64,000 nucleotides of DNA, from assembly GCF_000761245.1 (NCBI RefSeq), contig NZ_AWOR01000057.1, positions 62,001 to 126,000 on the forward strand, given 5' to 3'. The notes under the pieces are model-generated. The model was given only the letters and a program-made list of their open reading frames with translations. It was not told the DNA's origin and did no database searches. The position numbers were made by a program, and so were the translations under genes. Shown here in pieces: positions 27,940 through 38,314 of the stretch (the stretch's first letter is position 1; every line of letters starts with the position of its first letter). This DNA is from Comamonas testosteroni. Its GTDB lineage: Bacteria > Pseudomonadota > Gammaproteobacteria > Burkholderiales > Burkholderiaceae_C.

Positions 27940-29613
27940 ATGTTGCAAAACCCTTCCACCAAATACCGCGCTTTCGCCCCCGTGCGTCTGACCGATCGCA
28001 CCTGGCCCGACGCGGTCATCACCAAGCCCCCGGTCTGGTGCAGTGTGGATCTGCGTGACGGCAACCAGGCCTTGATCGAGCCCATGGACATCGAGCGCAA
28101 GGTGCGCATGTTCGAGCAACTGGTGAAGATCGGCTTCAAGGAAATCGAAGTGGGCTTTCCTTCGGCCTCGCAGATCGAGTTCGATTTCATGCGCAAGCTC
28201 ATCGAGGAAAACCGCATTCCCGACGACGTGACCGTACAGGTGCTGACCCAGGCGCGTGAGCACCTGATTCGTCGCACTTTCGAGGCGCTGGAAGGCGTGC
28301 CTCGCGCCATCGTCCATCTCTACAACGCCACGGCTCCCGTGATGCGCCGTGTGGTGCTGAACATGAGTGAAGACGAGATTGTTGAACTGGCAGTGACCAA
28401 TGCGCAGATGTTCAAGGACATCGCGGCCCAGCACCCCAACACCAAGTGGACCTTCCAGTACTCGCCCGAAATGTATTCGGACACCGAGCTGGAGTTCTCC
28501 AAGCGCGTGATCGACTCTGTCACCGATGTCTGGCAACCCACGCCCGAGAACAAGTGCATCATCAATCTGCCCACCACGGTAGAGCACTCCACGCCCAATA
28601 TCTTTGCCGACATGGTGGAGTGGACGCATCGCAACATCAAGCGCCGTGACAGCGTGGTGATCTCGGTCCATCCCCATAACGACCGCGGCACGGGAACGGC
28701 GGCTGCCGAGCTGTCCCTGATGGCCGGTGCGGACCGTCTGGAAGGCTGCCTGTTCGGTAATGGCGAGCGTACCGGCAATCTGGACGTGGTGAATGTGGCG
28801 CTCAATATGTATATCCAGGGTGTGAACCCCGGCCTGGATTTCTCCGACATCGACGATATCCGTGCAACGGTTGAGCATTGCAACCAGTTGCCCGTGCATC
28901 CTCGTCATCCTTACGTGGGTGACTTGGTCTACACCTCCTTCTCCGGCTCCCACCAGGACGCCATCAAGAAGGCTTTCGCCGCCCACAAGGAAGGCGATAT
29001 CTGGGATATGCCTTATCTGCCCATCGATCCCAAGGATCTGGGTCGCAGCTATGAGGCAGTGATTCGCGTGAACAGCCAGTCGGGCAAGGGCGGTATTGCC
29101 TATCTGCTCGAGAGCGAATACGGACTTCAGCTGCCCCGGCGCCTGCAGATCGAATTCAGCCAGGTCGTGCAGCGCGAGATGGATGCCAGCGGCAAGGAAT
29201 TGTCGGCTGCTGATCTGTGGGAGCTGTTCCAGCGCGAATATGGCGTCAACACCGTCAAGGCGCCTCAATATCGCCTGAGCGAGGCAGATGGCGTGGTCAA
29301 TATGACTTCCCACATCGAGATCGCCGGAGAAAAGGTTTTTTTGGAAGGCGAAGGTACGGGCCCCATTGATGCCTTCGTGCAGGCGTTGTCGGCTAACGTC
29401 GGTCGCAATGTGCGCGTGCTCAACTATGCCGAACATGCGATTGGCGAGGGTGCGAATGCCAAGGCGATTGCCTATGTGGAATTGCGCGTGGATGACGCTC
29501 AGGTCTGCTACGGCGTAGGGGTGGATGCCAATATCGTTTCCGCCTCGTTGCGCGCCATCATCTCGGGAGTACAGCGCGTTACCGCTGTCGCTGAAGAGGC
29601 GGTAGCTGCATAA
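27940..29613 (+). CDS. leuA: 2-isopropylmalate synthase (long, type 2 form)
   Basis: 557 residues. N-terminal extension [20 protein letters not shown], then the TIM barrel with [16 protein letters not shown] and the metal-binding [15 protein letters not shown], and a C-terminal LeuA allosteric domain ending in [19 protein letters not shown]-like sequence. It condenses 2-oxoisovalerate and acetyl-CoA, the first committed step to leucine, and is normally leucine-inhibited. The sequence form is that of the long actinobacterial/yeast-like subfamily. It is directly behind the leader peptide and attenuator. Confidence 0.93.
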   Translation: MLQNPSTKYRAFAPVRLTDRTWPDAVITKPPVWCSVDLRDGNQALIEPMDIERKVRMFEQLVKIGFKEIEVGFPSASQIEFDFMRKLIEENRIPDDVTVQVLTQAREHLIRRTFEALEGVPRAIVHLYNATAPVMRRVVLNMSEDEIVELAVTNAQMFKDIAAQHPNTKWTFQYSPEMYSDTELEFSKRVIDSVTDVWQPTPENKCIINLPTTVEHSTPNIFADMVEWTHRNIKRRDSVVISVHPHNDRGTGTAAAELSLMAGADRLEGCLFGNGERTGNLDVVNVALNMYIQGVNPGLDFSDIDDIRATVEHCNQLPVHPRHPYVGDLVYTSFSGSHQDAIKKAFAAHKEGDIWDMPYLPIDPKDLGRSYEAVIRVNSQSGKGGIAYLLESEYGLQLPRRLQIEFSQVVQREMDASGKELSAADLWELFQREYGVNTVKAPQYRLSEADGVVNMTSHIEIAGEKVFLEGEGTGPIDAFVQALSANVGRNVRVLNYAEHAIGEGANAKAIAYVELRVDDAQVCYGVGVDANIVSASLRAIISGVQRVTAVAEEAVAA

Positions 29614-29620
29614 AAGGTTC

Positions 29621-29655
29621 AAAGCCGGTGTCGCCAAAAGCGCACCGGCTTTTTT
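29621..29655 (+). terminator. Terminator between the two leuA genes
   Basis: Stem AAAGCCGGTG / CACCGGCTTT with a 12-nt loop and T6. It separates the two isopropylmalate synthase genes transcriptionally. Confidence 0.85.
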
Positions 29656-29716
29656 GTCGGCAATCCTCCAGTCAAAACAGGCGTCTACCGGCGCCAACAC
29701 ATAGAGAGTCCCCACC

Positions 29717-31255
29717 ATGTCCGATCAGCTCATTATTTTCGACACCACCTTGCGTGACGGCGAGCAATCTCCCGGCGCTTCCATGACACGCGATGAAAAG
29801 CTGCGCATTGCCCGTCAGCTGGAGCGTCTGAAGGTCGATGTGATCGAGGCGGGGTTTGCCGCGGCATCCAATGGCGACTTCGAGTCCATCCAGGCCATTG
29901 CACGAGCCATCAAGGACTCCACAGTCTGCTCGCTCTCCCGTGCCAACGATCGCGACATCGCGCGTGCGGCCGAGTCGTTGAAGGGTGCCAACCGCGCTCG
30001 CATTCATACCTTCATCGCCACCAGTGCGCTGCACATGGAGAAAAAGCTGCGCATGACACCCGAGCAGGTGCTGGAGCAGGCCAAGCAGGCGGTGCGCTTC
30101 GGGCGCAATCTCATTGAAGACATCGAGTTCAGCGCCGAAGACGGCTACCGCAGCGAGCCCGATTTTCTGGCACGTGTGATCGAGGCGGTCATCAAGGAAG
30201 GTGCAACCACCATCAACGTGCCCGACACCGTGGGTTACGCGATTCCCGAGCTCTATGGTGAATTCATCCGCAACTTGCGCGAGCGCGTGCCCAACAGCGA
30301 CAAGGCCGTCTGGTCCGTGCATTGCCACAACGACCTGGGCATGGCGGTTGCCAATTCTCTGGCGGGCGTGAAGATCGGCGGCGCGCGCCAGATCGAATGC
30401 ACCATCAATGGTCTTGGCGAGCGCGCGGGTAACTGCTCACTTGAAGAAGTGGTCATGGCCATCAAGACGCGCAAGGACTACTTCGGTCTGGATGTGAATA
30501 TCGATACCCAGCATATCGTGGCCGCCAGCCGCCTGGTCAGCCAGACCACGGGCTTTGTGGTGCAGCCCAACAAGGCTGTGGTGGGGGCCAACGCCTTTGC
30601 CCATGCCTCCGGCATTCATCAGGACGGCGTGCTCAAGGCGCGTGACACCTACGAAATCATGCGTGCCGAGGACGTGGGCTGGGCGGCCAACAAGATCGTG
30701 CTGGGCAAGCTCAGCGGCCGCAACGCCTTCAAGCAGCGCCTGCAGGAGCTGGGGGTGGAGCTGGACAGTGAAGCAGCCATCAACCAGGCCTTCACGCGCT
30801 TCAAGGAGCTCGCGGACCGCAAGAGCGAGATTTTTGACGAGGACATTCTGGCGCTGGTGAATGCCGAAGGAGCGGAGCACCAGGGCAATCAGTTCCAGTT
30901 CATTTCGCTGGCCCAGCAGAGCGAAACGGGTGAGCGCCCACATGCCAGCGTGGTCTTCAGCAATGCAGGTCGGGAAATCAAGGCCAGCTCCGAAGGCAAT
31001 GGCCCGGTCGATGCCTCGTTCAAGGCCATCGAGTCCGAAGTCAAGAGCGGTGCGGAGATGGTGCTGTATTCCGTCAATGCCATCAGCGGCTCAACAGAGA
31101 GTCAGGGCGAGGTGACGGTGCGCCTGCAACGCAGTGGTCGCGTCGTCAACGGAGTGGGTGCTGACCCCGATATTGTGGTCGCATCCGCCAAGGCTTATCT
31201 GAGCGCTTTGAACAAATTGCATAGCAATCAGGAAGTTGTTGCAGCACAAGGTTGA
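29717..31255 (+). CDS. leuA: 2-isopropylmalate synthase (short, type 1 form)
   Basis: 512 residues. The type 1 pattern is [19 protein letters not shown] at the N-terminus, with [17 protein letters not shown] as metal site and [18 protein letters not shown]. The C-terminal half carries an allosteric LeuA dimer domain ([21 protein letters not shown] region). It differs clearly from the 557-residue gene upstream, so this is not a recent duplication. Citramalate synthase is a possible alternative for type 1 proteins, but the length and motifs fit LeuA. It lies after the first gene's terminator. Confidence 0.92.
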   Translation: MSDQLIIFDTTLRDGEQSPGASMTRDEKLRIARQLERLKVDVIEAGFAAASNGDFESIQAIARAIKDSTVCSLSRANDRDIARAAESLKGANRARIHTFIATSALHMEKKLRMTPEQVLEQAKQAVRFGRNLIEDIEFSAEDGYRSEPDFLARVIEAVIKEGATTINVPDTVGYAIPELYGEFIRNLRERVPNSDKAVWSVHCHNDLGMAVANSLAGVKIGGARQIECTINGLGERAGNCSLEEVVMAIKTRKDYFGLDVNIDTQHIVAASRLVSQTTGFVVQPNKAVVGANAFAHASGIHQDGVLKARDTYEIMRAEDVGWAANKIVLGKLSGRNAFKQRLQELGVELDSEAAINQAFTRFKELADRKSEIFDEDILALVNAEGAEHQGNQFQFISLAQQSETGERPHASVVFSNAGREIKASSEGNGPVDASFKAIESEVKSGAEMVLYSVNAISGSTESQGEVTVRLQRSGRVVNGVGADPDIVVASAKAYLSALNKLHSNQEVVAAQG

Positions 31256-31367
31256 CTGCTGGATTTATAATTTCACTCAGATTATCGAGAAGGTTGTGCA
31301 AGTGCTTGTCACTGCACGACTTTTTTGATTGAATTAAATCCTTACACCTTGTTGTCTGGAGTATCGC

Positions 31368-32582
31368 ATGCAGCTGCTGCGTCCATTTCGCCTTGCAAAA
31401 CTCACTCAGGTGGTGTCTTTGGCTCTGTTGAGCTGCGCTCTGGCTGCTCCGGCAGTGCATGCGGCGGCGCCCAAAAAAGACTCCAAAAAGCCCGTGGCTG
31501 CTGCGGCTTCGGCCAAGAAAGCGGCCAAGGAGCCGGCTGGCAAGGTTCGCGCTGCAGCGCAGCCCAAAAGCGCAAAGGTCTCCAAAGGCAAGCCGGAAAA
31601 GGCAGACGCCAAGCTTGCAAGCAAGAAGGGCGGCAAGACTGTTCTAGCAGCCAAGGCCGAAAGAGACGAGAAGACCGGCGGCAAGAAGCGTCTGGCCAGG
31701 GCTGGAGCCGCTGGCGCTGCGGTTGCGGCGGCAGCAGCTGCCACGGCGGTCGAGCCCGCACGCCTGTCCTATGGGCAGATGGCGGGTCTTCACTCCGTCT
31801 CGGACCCCCTGGATCTGCAAAGCAGCGTGGCTTATGTGATCGACCAGGACACACATGAGGTGCTGCTGAGCAAGAACGATCAGGCAGTGCTGCCTATCGC
31901 CTCGCTGACCAAGCTGATGACAGGTCTGCTGATCTCTCAGGCCCGTCTGCCCATGGACGAGATGATCACCATCACGCAGGACGATGTGGATACCGAAAAG
32001 CACAGCAGCTCTCGCCTGCGTGTCGGCACCACCTTGACGCGTGCCGAGATGATGCATCTGGCGCTGATGTCCAGCGAGAACCGTGCTGCCCATGCCTTGG
32101 GACGCACTTATCCCGGCGGTCTGGCGCAGTTTGTTCAGTTGATGAACTCCAAGGCGCTGCAACTGGGCATGAAGGACACGCGCTATGTCGAGCCCACCGG
32201 CCTGTCCAGCAGCAACCAGTCCAGCGCGCGTGACCTGGCGCGTCTGGTGGCGGTGGCCCACGCGGATCCGCTGATGCGCGAATACTCCACATCGCCCGGT
32301 TATGAAGTGGCCGTGGGTCGTCGCACGCTGCAGTTCAACAACACCAACCGTCTGGTCAAGAGCGACAACTGGGATATTGGCCTGCAAAAGACCGGCTATA
32401 TCTCCGAAGCCGGACGCTGCCTTGTGATGCAGGCCCATGTGGCCGGGCGCAAGCTGATCATGGTGTTTCTGGATTCTGCAGGCAAGTTCAGCCGTCTGGC
32501 TGATGCCGAGCGTGTGCGCCACTGGATGGAAAGCAAGGGGCCCACTGCCAGCAATACGATTGCAAGCCGTATCAGGGGCTAA
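31368..32582 (+). CDS. pbpG: D-alanyl-D-alanine endopeptidase (PBP7/8-like)
   Basis: 404 residues. A signal peptide (VVSLALLSCALAAPAVHA) is followed by an unusually long Lys/Ala-rich segment of about 90 residues, then the S11 peptidase domain. The three active-site motifs are SLTK (in ASLTKLMTGLL), SEN (in MSSENRAAHALG) and KTG (in LQKTGYISEAGRC). It cleaves cross-links in peptidoglycan in the periplasm. The cationic linker could bind the cell wall or anionic polymers; that is inferred. Followed by a terminator. Confidence 0.92.
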   Translation: MQLLRPFRLAKLTQVVSLALLSCALAAPAVHAAAPKKDSKKPVAAAASAKKAAKEPAGKVRAAAQPKSAKVSKGKPEKADAKLASKKGGKTVLAAKAERDEKTGGKKRLARAGAAGAAVAAAAAATAVEPARLSYGQMAGLHSVSDPLDLQSSVAYVIDQDTHEVLLSKNDQAVLPIASLTKLMTGLLISQARLPMDEMITITQDDVDTEKHSSSRLRVGTTLTRAEMMHLALMSSENRAAHALGRTYPGGLAQFVQLMNSKALQLGMKDTRYVEPTGLSSSNQSSARDLARLVAVAHADPLMREYSTSPGYEVAVGRRTLQFNNTNRLVKSDNWDIGLQKTGYISEAGRCLVMQAHVAGRKLIMVFLDSAGKFSRLADAERVRHWMESKGPTASNTIASRIRG

Positions 32583-32599
32583 GCAGGTAAAGGTCCAAT

Positions 32600-32629
32600 A
32601 AAAAAGCGCTACCCAGGTAGCGCTTTTTT
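32600..32629 (+). terminator. Terminator after pbpG
   Basis: Stem AAAAAGCGCTAC / GTAGCGCTTTTT with a short loop; A- and T-runs on both sides allow bidirectional use. Confidence 0.87.
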
Positions 32630-32708
32630 ATTGGATCTACACCTGAAACGGCATTGCAGCCCCTGCGCAGATTACGAGCTTTGCAGATCGCGACAGGCGC
32701 CCCTGTAT

Positions 32709-33542
32709 TCAGCTGTGCTGGCTGCGGCTATAGGGGTTGGGGGCGGCCTGAGCCGGGGCCGGGCGTGTGCCACTGAAACCCAGCGCCACGGAGATCTCCT
32801 GCACCGTGGCCTGCAGCCTGGGGGCCCAGCTCTCGTCAAGCCGGTCTGCCGGGGCAGAGATGGACAGGCCCGCAATCAGCTTGCTCTGGTCGTCGTAAAT
32901 GCCGGCAGCCATGCAGCGCACGCCCAATTCCAGCTCTTCGTTGTCGCGGGCAATGCCGTATTGGCGCACCTTGGCCAGCTCATGTTCCAGGTCGCCCAGC
33001 TGGGTGATGCTGAAATGGGTCTTGCCAGGCAGGCCGGTGCGCATGGCATAGGCGCGCACCTGCTGGGAGTCATCGGCCGCCAGGAACAGCTTGCCGTTGG
33101 AGGTCAGATGCAAGGGAGCATGGCCACCGATGGCACGTACCACCTGCATGCCTGAGCGCTCGCTGTAGGCGCGCTCCACATAGACAATCTCGTCGCCCTG
33201 GCGCACGGACAGGCTGATGGGCTGCTGAATCTGCTTGTAGAGCTGGCGCATGGGCGTCAGTGCCACTTCACGCACATTCAGCCGGGCCTTGACCAGGTTG
33301 CCCAGTTCCAGAAAGCGCATGCCCAGGCGGTAGCTGCCCGATTCGGGTCGGTCCACAAAGCGGCCCAGTGCAAGGTCATTGAGGATGCGGTGCGTGGTCG
33401 ATGGATGCAGGCCCGTGCGTTCGCTGATCTCCTTCAAAGAAACCGCTTCCTCACGCGATGCCAGCACGTCGATCAACGTGAACATGCGTTCCAGAACCTG
33501 GACGCTGGGCTTTGCGGAGGCCGATAGGTCGTCTTTTTTCAT
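32709..33542 (-). CDS. IclR family transcriptional regulator
   Basis: 277 residues. An N-terminal winged HTH (VSLKEISERTGLHPSTTHRILNDL, seen as EISERTGLHPSTTHRIL) is followed by the IclR effector domain with GDEIVYVERAYSERSGMQ, SNGKLFLA and a C-terminal GLSISAPADRL. The effector and targets are unknown. No catabolic genes are adjacent, so it probably acts at a distance. Downstream it converges with pbpG; upstream lies bpt in the same direction after a 98-bp gap. Confidence 0.9.
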   Translation of the reverse strand: MKKDDLSASAKPSVQVLERMFTLIDVLASREEAVSLKEISERTGLHPSTTHRILNDLALGRFVDRPESGSYRLGMRFLELGNLVKARLNVREVALTPMRQLYKQIQQPISLSVRQGDEIVYVERAYSERSGMQVVRAIGGHAPLHLTSNGKLFLAADDSQQVRAYAMRTGLPGKTHFSITQLGDLEHELAKVRQYGIARDNEELELGVRCMAAGIYDDQSKLIAGLSISAPADRLDESWAPRLQATVQEISVALGFSGTRPAPAQAAPNPYSRSQHS

Positions 33543-33640
33543 GCGTTGGAGATACTTTGCGGGATGAGGGCATTCTAGCGGTGCTGCAGCCGTGCAGCCA
33601 TGTCATCCGCTCATATATCCATGTGCTGCTTTTTGTGGCG

Positions 33641-34411
33641 TCACTCTTCAATTTGCGAGCGCACAATGCTTTGCCTGTCTACGCGCTGCCATAGCTCGCC
33701 CTGGCGAATCTCATGTGGCAAAAAGCTGGCCTTGTAGCGCATCTTCTGGCTCTCGGAGATCCAGTAACCAAGATACACATAAGGCAGGTTCATGGCTTTC
33801 GCCTGCTGGATTTGCCACAGCACATTGAAGGTGCCGTAGCTGGCGTGGTCTTCCGGATCGTAGAAGGTGTAGACAGCCGACAGCCCGTCCTCCAGTACGT
33901 CCAGAATGGAGAGCATCTTGAGTGTGCCGGGCTGACCGTCTGAGCCCGGCTCGCGGAACTCGACCAATCGGGAGTTGACTCTGCTTTGCAGCAGAAACTG
34001 CGTGTACTGGTCCACGCTGTCGTTGTCCATGCCGCCGCCGCTATGGCGGTGCTGCTGGTAGCGTAGGTAGAGCTGGTAGTGCTCGTCGGAGTAGTGCAGG
34101 CGCTGAATGGAGGCGACAAGTTGCCCATGCTGTTTGGCAGCGCGCCGCTGGCTGCGGCTGGGGCGGAACTCCTGGGCCAGAATTCGCAGGGGAACGCAGG
34201 CCTTGCAGCCATCGCAATAGGGGCGATAGGTGAACATGCCGCTACGCCTGAAGCCCAGCGTGACCAGCTCCGAGTAGGTGGTGTTCTGAATCAGGTGGCT
34301 GGGTGTGGCGACCTGAGAGCGTGCCAGCCGGCCCGGCAGGTAGCTGCAGGGATAGGCTGCCGTGGCATAGAACTGCAGGGCATGTAGCGGGAGGTCGTTC
34401 GGGTGCGTCAT
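33641..34411 (-). CDS. bpt: Aspartate/glutamate leucyltransferase (bacterial protein transferase)
   Basis: 256 residues from the ATG at 34411; a GTG at 34450 overlapping aat could add 13. The ATE/Bpt family pattern is visible: [14 protein letters not shown], the four-cysteine type region [26 protein letters not shown], and the C-terminal [19 protein letters not shown]. In bacteria this enzyme adds leucine to N-terminal Asp/Glu to feed the N-end rule (ClpAPS). It is adjacent to aat, which serves the same pathway. Confidence 0.93.
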   Translation of the reverse strand: MTHPNDLPLHALQFYATAAYPCSYLPGRLARSQVATPSHLIQNTTYSELVTLGFRRSGMFTYRPYCDGCKACVPLRILAQEFRPSRSQRRAAKQHGQLVASIQRLHYSDEHYQLYLRYQQHRHSGGGMDNDSVDQYTQFLLQSRVNSRLVEFREPGSDGQPGTLKMLSILDVLEDGLSAVYTFYDPEDHASYGTFNVLWQIQQAKAMNLPYVYLGYWISESQKMRYKASFLPHEIRQGELWQRVDRQSIVRSQIEE

Positions 34412-34439
34412 GATCGGACTCGGCTGCAGATGCGGTGCG

Positions 34440-35189
34440 TCAAGCTTCACTGTGGCTTAGCAATTGCTCCCAGTATATGGGGCTGAATTGCCACTGCATA
34501 TCGGGGAGCTGGGCCTGGGCTTGAACGGTCTGGGCGAACTGCGCTCTTGTGACTTCTCGGGCGCCCATGAAAGACAGGTGCGCGGTGGCCTGCTGGCAGT
34601 CGATCTGCGGAACCTGATGAGCCCGGCACAGAGCAACCAGTGCCGAGAGTGCGATCTTGGAAGCATCGGTTTGCAGGGCGAACATGGATTCGCCAAACAC
34701 CGCTTTGCCAAGCGCCACGCAGTAGAGGCCGCCAGCGAGCTGGCCGTCGATCCAGGTTTCCACGCTATGTGCAGCGCCTTGCTGATGCAGCTCGGTATAG
34801 GCATCGACGATGCTCTGCACAATCCAGGTGCCGTTCTGTCCGTCGCGAGGGGTCTGGGCGCAATGCTGCATCACCGTGGCAAAAGCGCTGTCGATGCGAA
34901 TTTCACAGCGCGGATCGTTGCGAAATTTCTGCAGTCTTTTGCGCAGGCTGCGGTGCAGACGAAATTCGCCGGGATGCAGGGCCATGCGCGGGTTGGGAGA
35001 CCACCAGAGCACCGGCTGTCCCTCGCTGAACCACGGGAAAATGCCTTGACTGTAAGCAGTGCGAAGACGTGCAGCATCAAGCGTATTGCCGGCGGCCAGC
35101 AGCCCGGGAATGGGGTCCCGCTCCCCCCAGGTCTGATCGATAGGGGGGAATTCTTGTTCGGGCTGCAGCCAGGGCAGGGAGTGCGTCAT
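34440..35189 (-). CDS. aat: Leucyl/phenylalanyl-tRNA--protein transferase
   Basis: 249 residues. Motifs seen are [70 protein letters not shown] and [18 protein letters not shown] (all shortened here). It adds Leu/Phe to N-terminal Lys/Arg/Met for N-degron degradation. It precedes bpt with a 28-bp gap on the same strand, so the two N-end rule transferases form an operon. Confidence 0.94.
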   Translation of the reverse strand: MTHSLPWLQPEQEFPPIDQTWGERDPIPGLLAAGNTLDAARLRTAYSQGIFPWFSEGQPVLWWSPNPRMALHPGEFRLHRSLRKRLQKFRNDPRCEIRIDSAFATVMQHCAQTPRDGQNGTWIVQSIVDAYTELHQQGAAHSVETWIDGQLAGGLYCVALGKAVFGESMFALQTDASKIALSALVALCRAHQVPQIDCQQATAHLSFMGAREVTRAQFAQTVQAQAQLPDMQWQFSPIYWEQLLSHSEA

Positions 35190-35298
35190 TGGCAGTGGGA
35201 GTGGATGGACTGCCCTTAGTCTTGCACAGACTGAAGCGGTTTTGCGCGTCGCGGCAGATGAGGGGGCTGGCGTAATCCCGCTGTCGGAGGCGGAAATG

Positions 35299-35328
35299 AA
35301 AAAAGGCTTCTCGAAGGAAGCCTTTTTT
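35299..35328 (-). terminator. Terminator between efp and aat
   Basis: Stem AAAAAGGCTTC / GAAGCCTTTTT. It lies just after efp on the minus strand; A- and T-runs on both sides. Confidence 0.82.
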
Positions 35329-35360
35329 CTGGGGGAGCAGCTGCGGCAGCCGCCGCCACA

Positions 35361-35915
35361 TTACACGCGCTTGCGGTATTCGCCGGTGCGGGTGTCGATT
35401 TCGATCTTGTCTTCCTGGGACACGAACAGGGGCACGGCCACTTCGAAGCCGGTAGCGATCTTGGCGGGCTTCAGAACCTTGCCGGAGGTATCGCCCTTGA
35501 CGGCGGGCTCGGTCCAGGTGATTTCGCGCACGATGGTGGTGGGCAGTTCGACGGAGATGGCCTTGCCGTCGTAGAACACCACTTCGGCAGTCATGCCGTC
35601 TTCCAGGTAGTTCAGTGCGTCAGCCATGTTTTCGGCTTCGACTTCGTACTGGTTGAACTCTTCGTCCATCCACACGTACATGGGGTCGGCGAAGTAGGAG
35701 TAGGTGCAATCCTTCTTGTCCAGGATCACGTTGTCGATCTTGTCGTCGGCCTTGAACACGTTTTCCGTGCCGAAGTTGCCGATCAGGCTCTTGAGCTTCA
35801 TGCGCACGGTAGCAGCGCCACGGCCGCCACGAGCGTATTCGGTCTTCAGAACGATCATGGGGTCCTTGCCGAACATGATCACATTGCCTGCGCGGATTTC
35901 TTGAGCGATTTTCAT
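35361..35915 (-). CDS. efp: Translation elongation factor P
   Basis: 184 residues with three OB-like domains. It relieves ribosome stalling at polyproline. The tip loop reads [15 protein letters not shown] with arginine at position 32, not lysine. Arg32 marks the EarP-modified subfamily, which is rhamnosylated, and earP is the next gene upstream. The C-terminal motif [10 protein letters not shown] is typical. The gap to earP is 195 bp, so each may have a promoter. Confidence 0.96.
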   Translation of the reverse strand: MKIAQEIRAGNVIMFGKDPMIVLKTEYARGGRGAATVRMKLKSLIGNFGTENVFKADDKIDNVILDKKDCTYSYFADPMYVWMDEEFNQYEVEAENMADALNYLEDGMTAEVVFYDGKAISVELPTTIVREITWTEPAVKGDTSGKVLKPAKIATGFEVAVPLFVSQEDKIEIDTRTGEYRKRV

Positions 35916-36109
35916 GGCTTGCTTGCGTTTGAAAGGTTGGAGCCGCTCTACACGGCAGGCAAGCTGTTCGCAATGGTCGCTGGAGAAAGCAACGCATCAA
36001 AGGTGCGGCGGCGGGGCCTGCCGCATGTACCGCGGCGGGGCGCGACCCCGAAAGCAAGATCGCTCGGCATACCGGCTGCGACTGCCCTCAGAGAGGCAAA
36101 ACGTGGATT

Positions 36110-37231
36110 TTAGCTTTTTTCGGCGACAAAAGCTTGAAGCTGCGCAATCAGTTCGGTTTGCTCCATCAATCTGGCGCGTGCAGCCCTGATGCAGCAGGCC
36201 CATTCGTCCAGCATTTGCCGGTCGAGCAAAGGCAATGCTTGCGGTGCGGTCATGCCATTCCAGGTGTGGTGAAAGCGCCTGAGGCTGTCCGGGGCCTGGA
36301 GCCAGTCGAGAAAGGCGTTCAGCTTGTCGTGGTGGGCGTTGTCATGCTGGGGGTAGATCTGCCAGACCATGGGCTGGCCGGCCCAGAGCGCACGGACCAG
36401 GGAGTCCTCGCCGCGCACCAGATTCAGGTCGCAGGCCCAGAGCATTTCGTCGAACCGGGCCTGAGGGCGGGCTTGCAGATAGACCGGCTGCATCTGCTGT
36501 GCTTCGGGCAGCGCCTGCACGGCAGTCGTGGCCCTTCCCGGGGTCACCAGCAGTCTTGCGTTGAGCGTCTGCTTGTCCGAGAGCTGCGCGAGCAACTGGG
36601 GCAGGGCGGCAGGCTCGTAGCAAAACAGCGAGACGGCGCATTCGTCATGCTGAATGCCTTCTGTGCGGCGCCATGAGTCGCGTTGGGCCACGAAGGCCTG
36701 CTGGCGCTGCGCCAGGTTCTGCTCGCGCACCAGCGATCCGGTTGCAGCCGTAAAGCCGGGGTAGAAGAACCAGCGTGTCAGCCCAGAGGCGGCTCCGCTC
36801 ATGATGCGTGAGGGCAGGCGATGGCAGCGCTGCACATAGTCTTCGGCCGAGAGATATTCGAGGTTGATCCAGACCGGGGGCTTGCTCTTCGACGCCTTGT
36901 CGGCAATGGCGCTCACAAATGCTGCGGGAATCTCGCAGCCGAAGGCCTCGATGACCACATCGCCGATTGGCGCTGGGATGTCAGCAGCTTGCGCGGGCCA
37001 GGCATGCACGCTCAAGCCCGGCGGCCAGGGTTGAGGGGCCATCCATTGCAGGGCGCTGGCATCGTCCATCCACAAACGGACCAGCTGGCCGCGTGCGGCC
37101 AGCTCTGCGGCCGTGCGCCAGCACACGCCCACATCGCCAAAATTGTCTATGACCTGGCAGAAGATGTCCCAGCTCAGCGAAGGATGTTGTGGCGTGCCGG
37201 CGGATACGGGCAACGGTGCGAATTCGGGCAT
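36110..37231 (-). CDS. earP: EF-P arginine rhamnosyltransferase EarP
   Basis: 373 residues, the DUF2331 family. N-terminal motif WDIFCQVIDNFGDVGVCWR with the catalytic Asp region (NFGDVG), the GT-B C-terminal part with CDLNLVRGEDSLVRALWAGQPMVWQIYPQHD (seen as RGEDSLVRALWAGQPMVW and YPQHDNAH), which binds dTDP-rhamnose. It adds rhamnose to Arg32 of EF-P, consistent with the neighbouring efp. It ends 195 bp before the efp start. Confidence 0.95.
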   Translation of the reverse strand: MPEFAPLPVSAGTPQHPSLSWDIFCQVIDNFGDVGVCWRTAAELAARGQLVRLWMDDASALQWMAPQPWPPGLSVHAWPAQAADIPAPIGDVVIEAFGCEIPAAFVSAIADKASKSKPPVWINLEYLSAEDYVQRCHRLPSRIMSGAASGLTRWFFYPGFTAATGSLVREQNLAQRQQAFVAQRDSWRRTEGIQHDECAVSLFCYEPAALPQLLAQLSDKQTLNARLLVTPGRATTAVQALPEAQQMQPVYLQARPQARFDEMLWACDLNLVRGEDSLVRALWAGQPMVWQIYPQHDNAHHDKLNAFLDWLQAPDSLRRFHHTWNGMTAPQALPLLDRQMLDEWACCIRAARARLMEQTELIAQLQAFVAEKS

Positions 37232-37235
37232 GGGT

Positions 37236-38150
37236 TCAGTCTTGATCGGTTGAGGCGCTCTGGCACAGGTGCTCGACCAGCAGTTGCGCGACGGGCGAGA
37301 GTGCGTCCTGGGAGCGTACGCAGAGCATGAGCTGGCGCTCGGCCCAGACTTCCTCCAGGCGGATGCAGCGCAAGGGCAGCGCGCCCATGTAGATATGGGC
37401 GCTGCCTTCGGGAAGAATGCCCACGCCCAGGCCGGCGGCCACCATCAGGCACAGGGCGTCATAGCCCGTCACTTTCATGCGCAGGCGCGGCTGCAGGCCC
37501 TGGTCGGCGGCAGAGCGGGTGATGAGATGGTTGAGCGCGCTGTCGGCATGCATGCCGATCAGATCATGTTCGAGGACTTGTTCCAGGCGCAGTCTGTGCT
37601 CGCTGGCCAGCGGATGGGATTGGGGCATGACAACGGCCAGCCGGTCCCTGCGATAGGGGCGCAGGCTGATCTTGCTGCCGTAGCTGCCGTTGTTGAGCAG
37701 GCCGATGTCGGCTTCGTTGTCGGCCACGGCACGCGCGATATCGGTGCTCACGCGCTCCTGCAGCCGCACGTCCACCAGCGGGTGCCGACTCAGAAAGCTT
37801 TGCAGCTGGGCGGGCAGAAACTGGGTGATGCTGGAAATATTGGCCATCACCCGCACATGACCGCGCAGGCCTTGCTCGCCGCCCTGGGCGTAGTCCTTCA
37901 TCTGTGTGGCGATGCCGTCGAGCTCGTTGAGCACGCCGCGCGCCATGTTCAGCAGGGCGTAGGCGGCGGCCGTGGGCTGGCTGCCCCGGTTGCTGCGGGT
38001 GAACAGCTCAAGCTGCAGCTGATCCTCCAGCTCGGCCAGGCGGCGGCTGGCGGCCGAGGGGGCTATGTGCTCGCGTGCAGCGGCACGCGCGATGGCGTTT
38101 TCTTCCATCACGGCCACAAACAGGCGCAGGGTGATCGGGTCCAGTTTCAT
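37236..38150 (-). CDS. LysR family transcriptional regulator
   Basis: 304 residues from the ATG at 38150. N-terminal winged HTH (LRLFVAVMEENAIARAAAREHIAPSAASRRLAELE, seen as REHIAPSAASRRLAELE), then the LysR substrate-binding domain (FLPAQLQSFLSRHPLVDVRL, GLGVGILPEGSAH). It diverges from the CoA transferase / HMG-CoA-lyase-like / Bug cluster; the 164-bp gap should hold its operator. The inducer is probably a substrate of that pathway. Confidence 0.92.
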   Translation of the reverse strand: MKLDPITLRLFVAVMEENAIARAAAREHIAPSAASRRLAELEDQLQLELFTRSNRGSQPTAAAYALLNMARGVLNELDGIATQMKDYAQGGEQGLRGHVRVMANISSITQFLPAQLQSFLSRHPLVDVRLQERVSTDIARAVADNEADIGLLNNGSYGSKISLRPYRRDRLAVVMPQSHPLASEHRLRLEQVLEHDLIGMHADSALNHLITRSAADQGLQPRLRMKVTGYDALCLMVAAGLGVGILPEGSAHIYMGALPLRCIRLEEVWAERQLMLCVRSQDALSPVAQLLVEHLCQSASTDQD

Positions 38151-38314
38151 GAGGCATGCATTATCCCGCCTGGCTATGCCCAAATGCGATGGCAGCTTCG
38201 CATTTCAGCGTTTTGCAGGACTGCTCTTCATTGGCAAGATGATTGAAAAGCCGTTTTGCCTGGCATTGGTCAACGCAAAGCGGCACAGCAAGAGAGCAAT
38301 CAAGAGACAAACGG

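Noticed and set aside
27925-29718. 597-codon open frame antisense to the first leuA
   Set aside because: A shadow of the long leuA frame; low-complexity composition and no motif.
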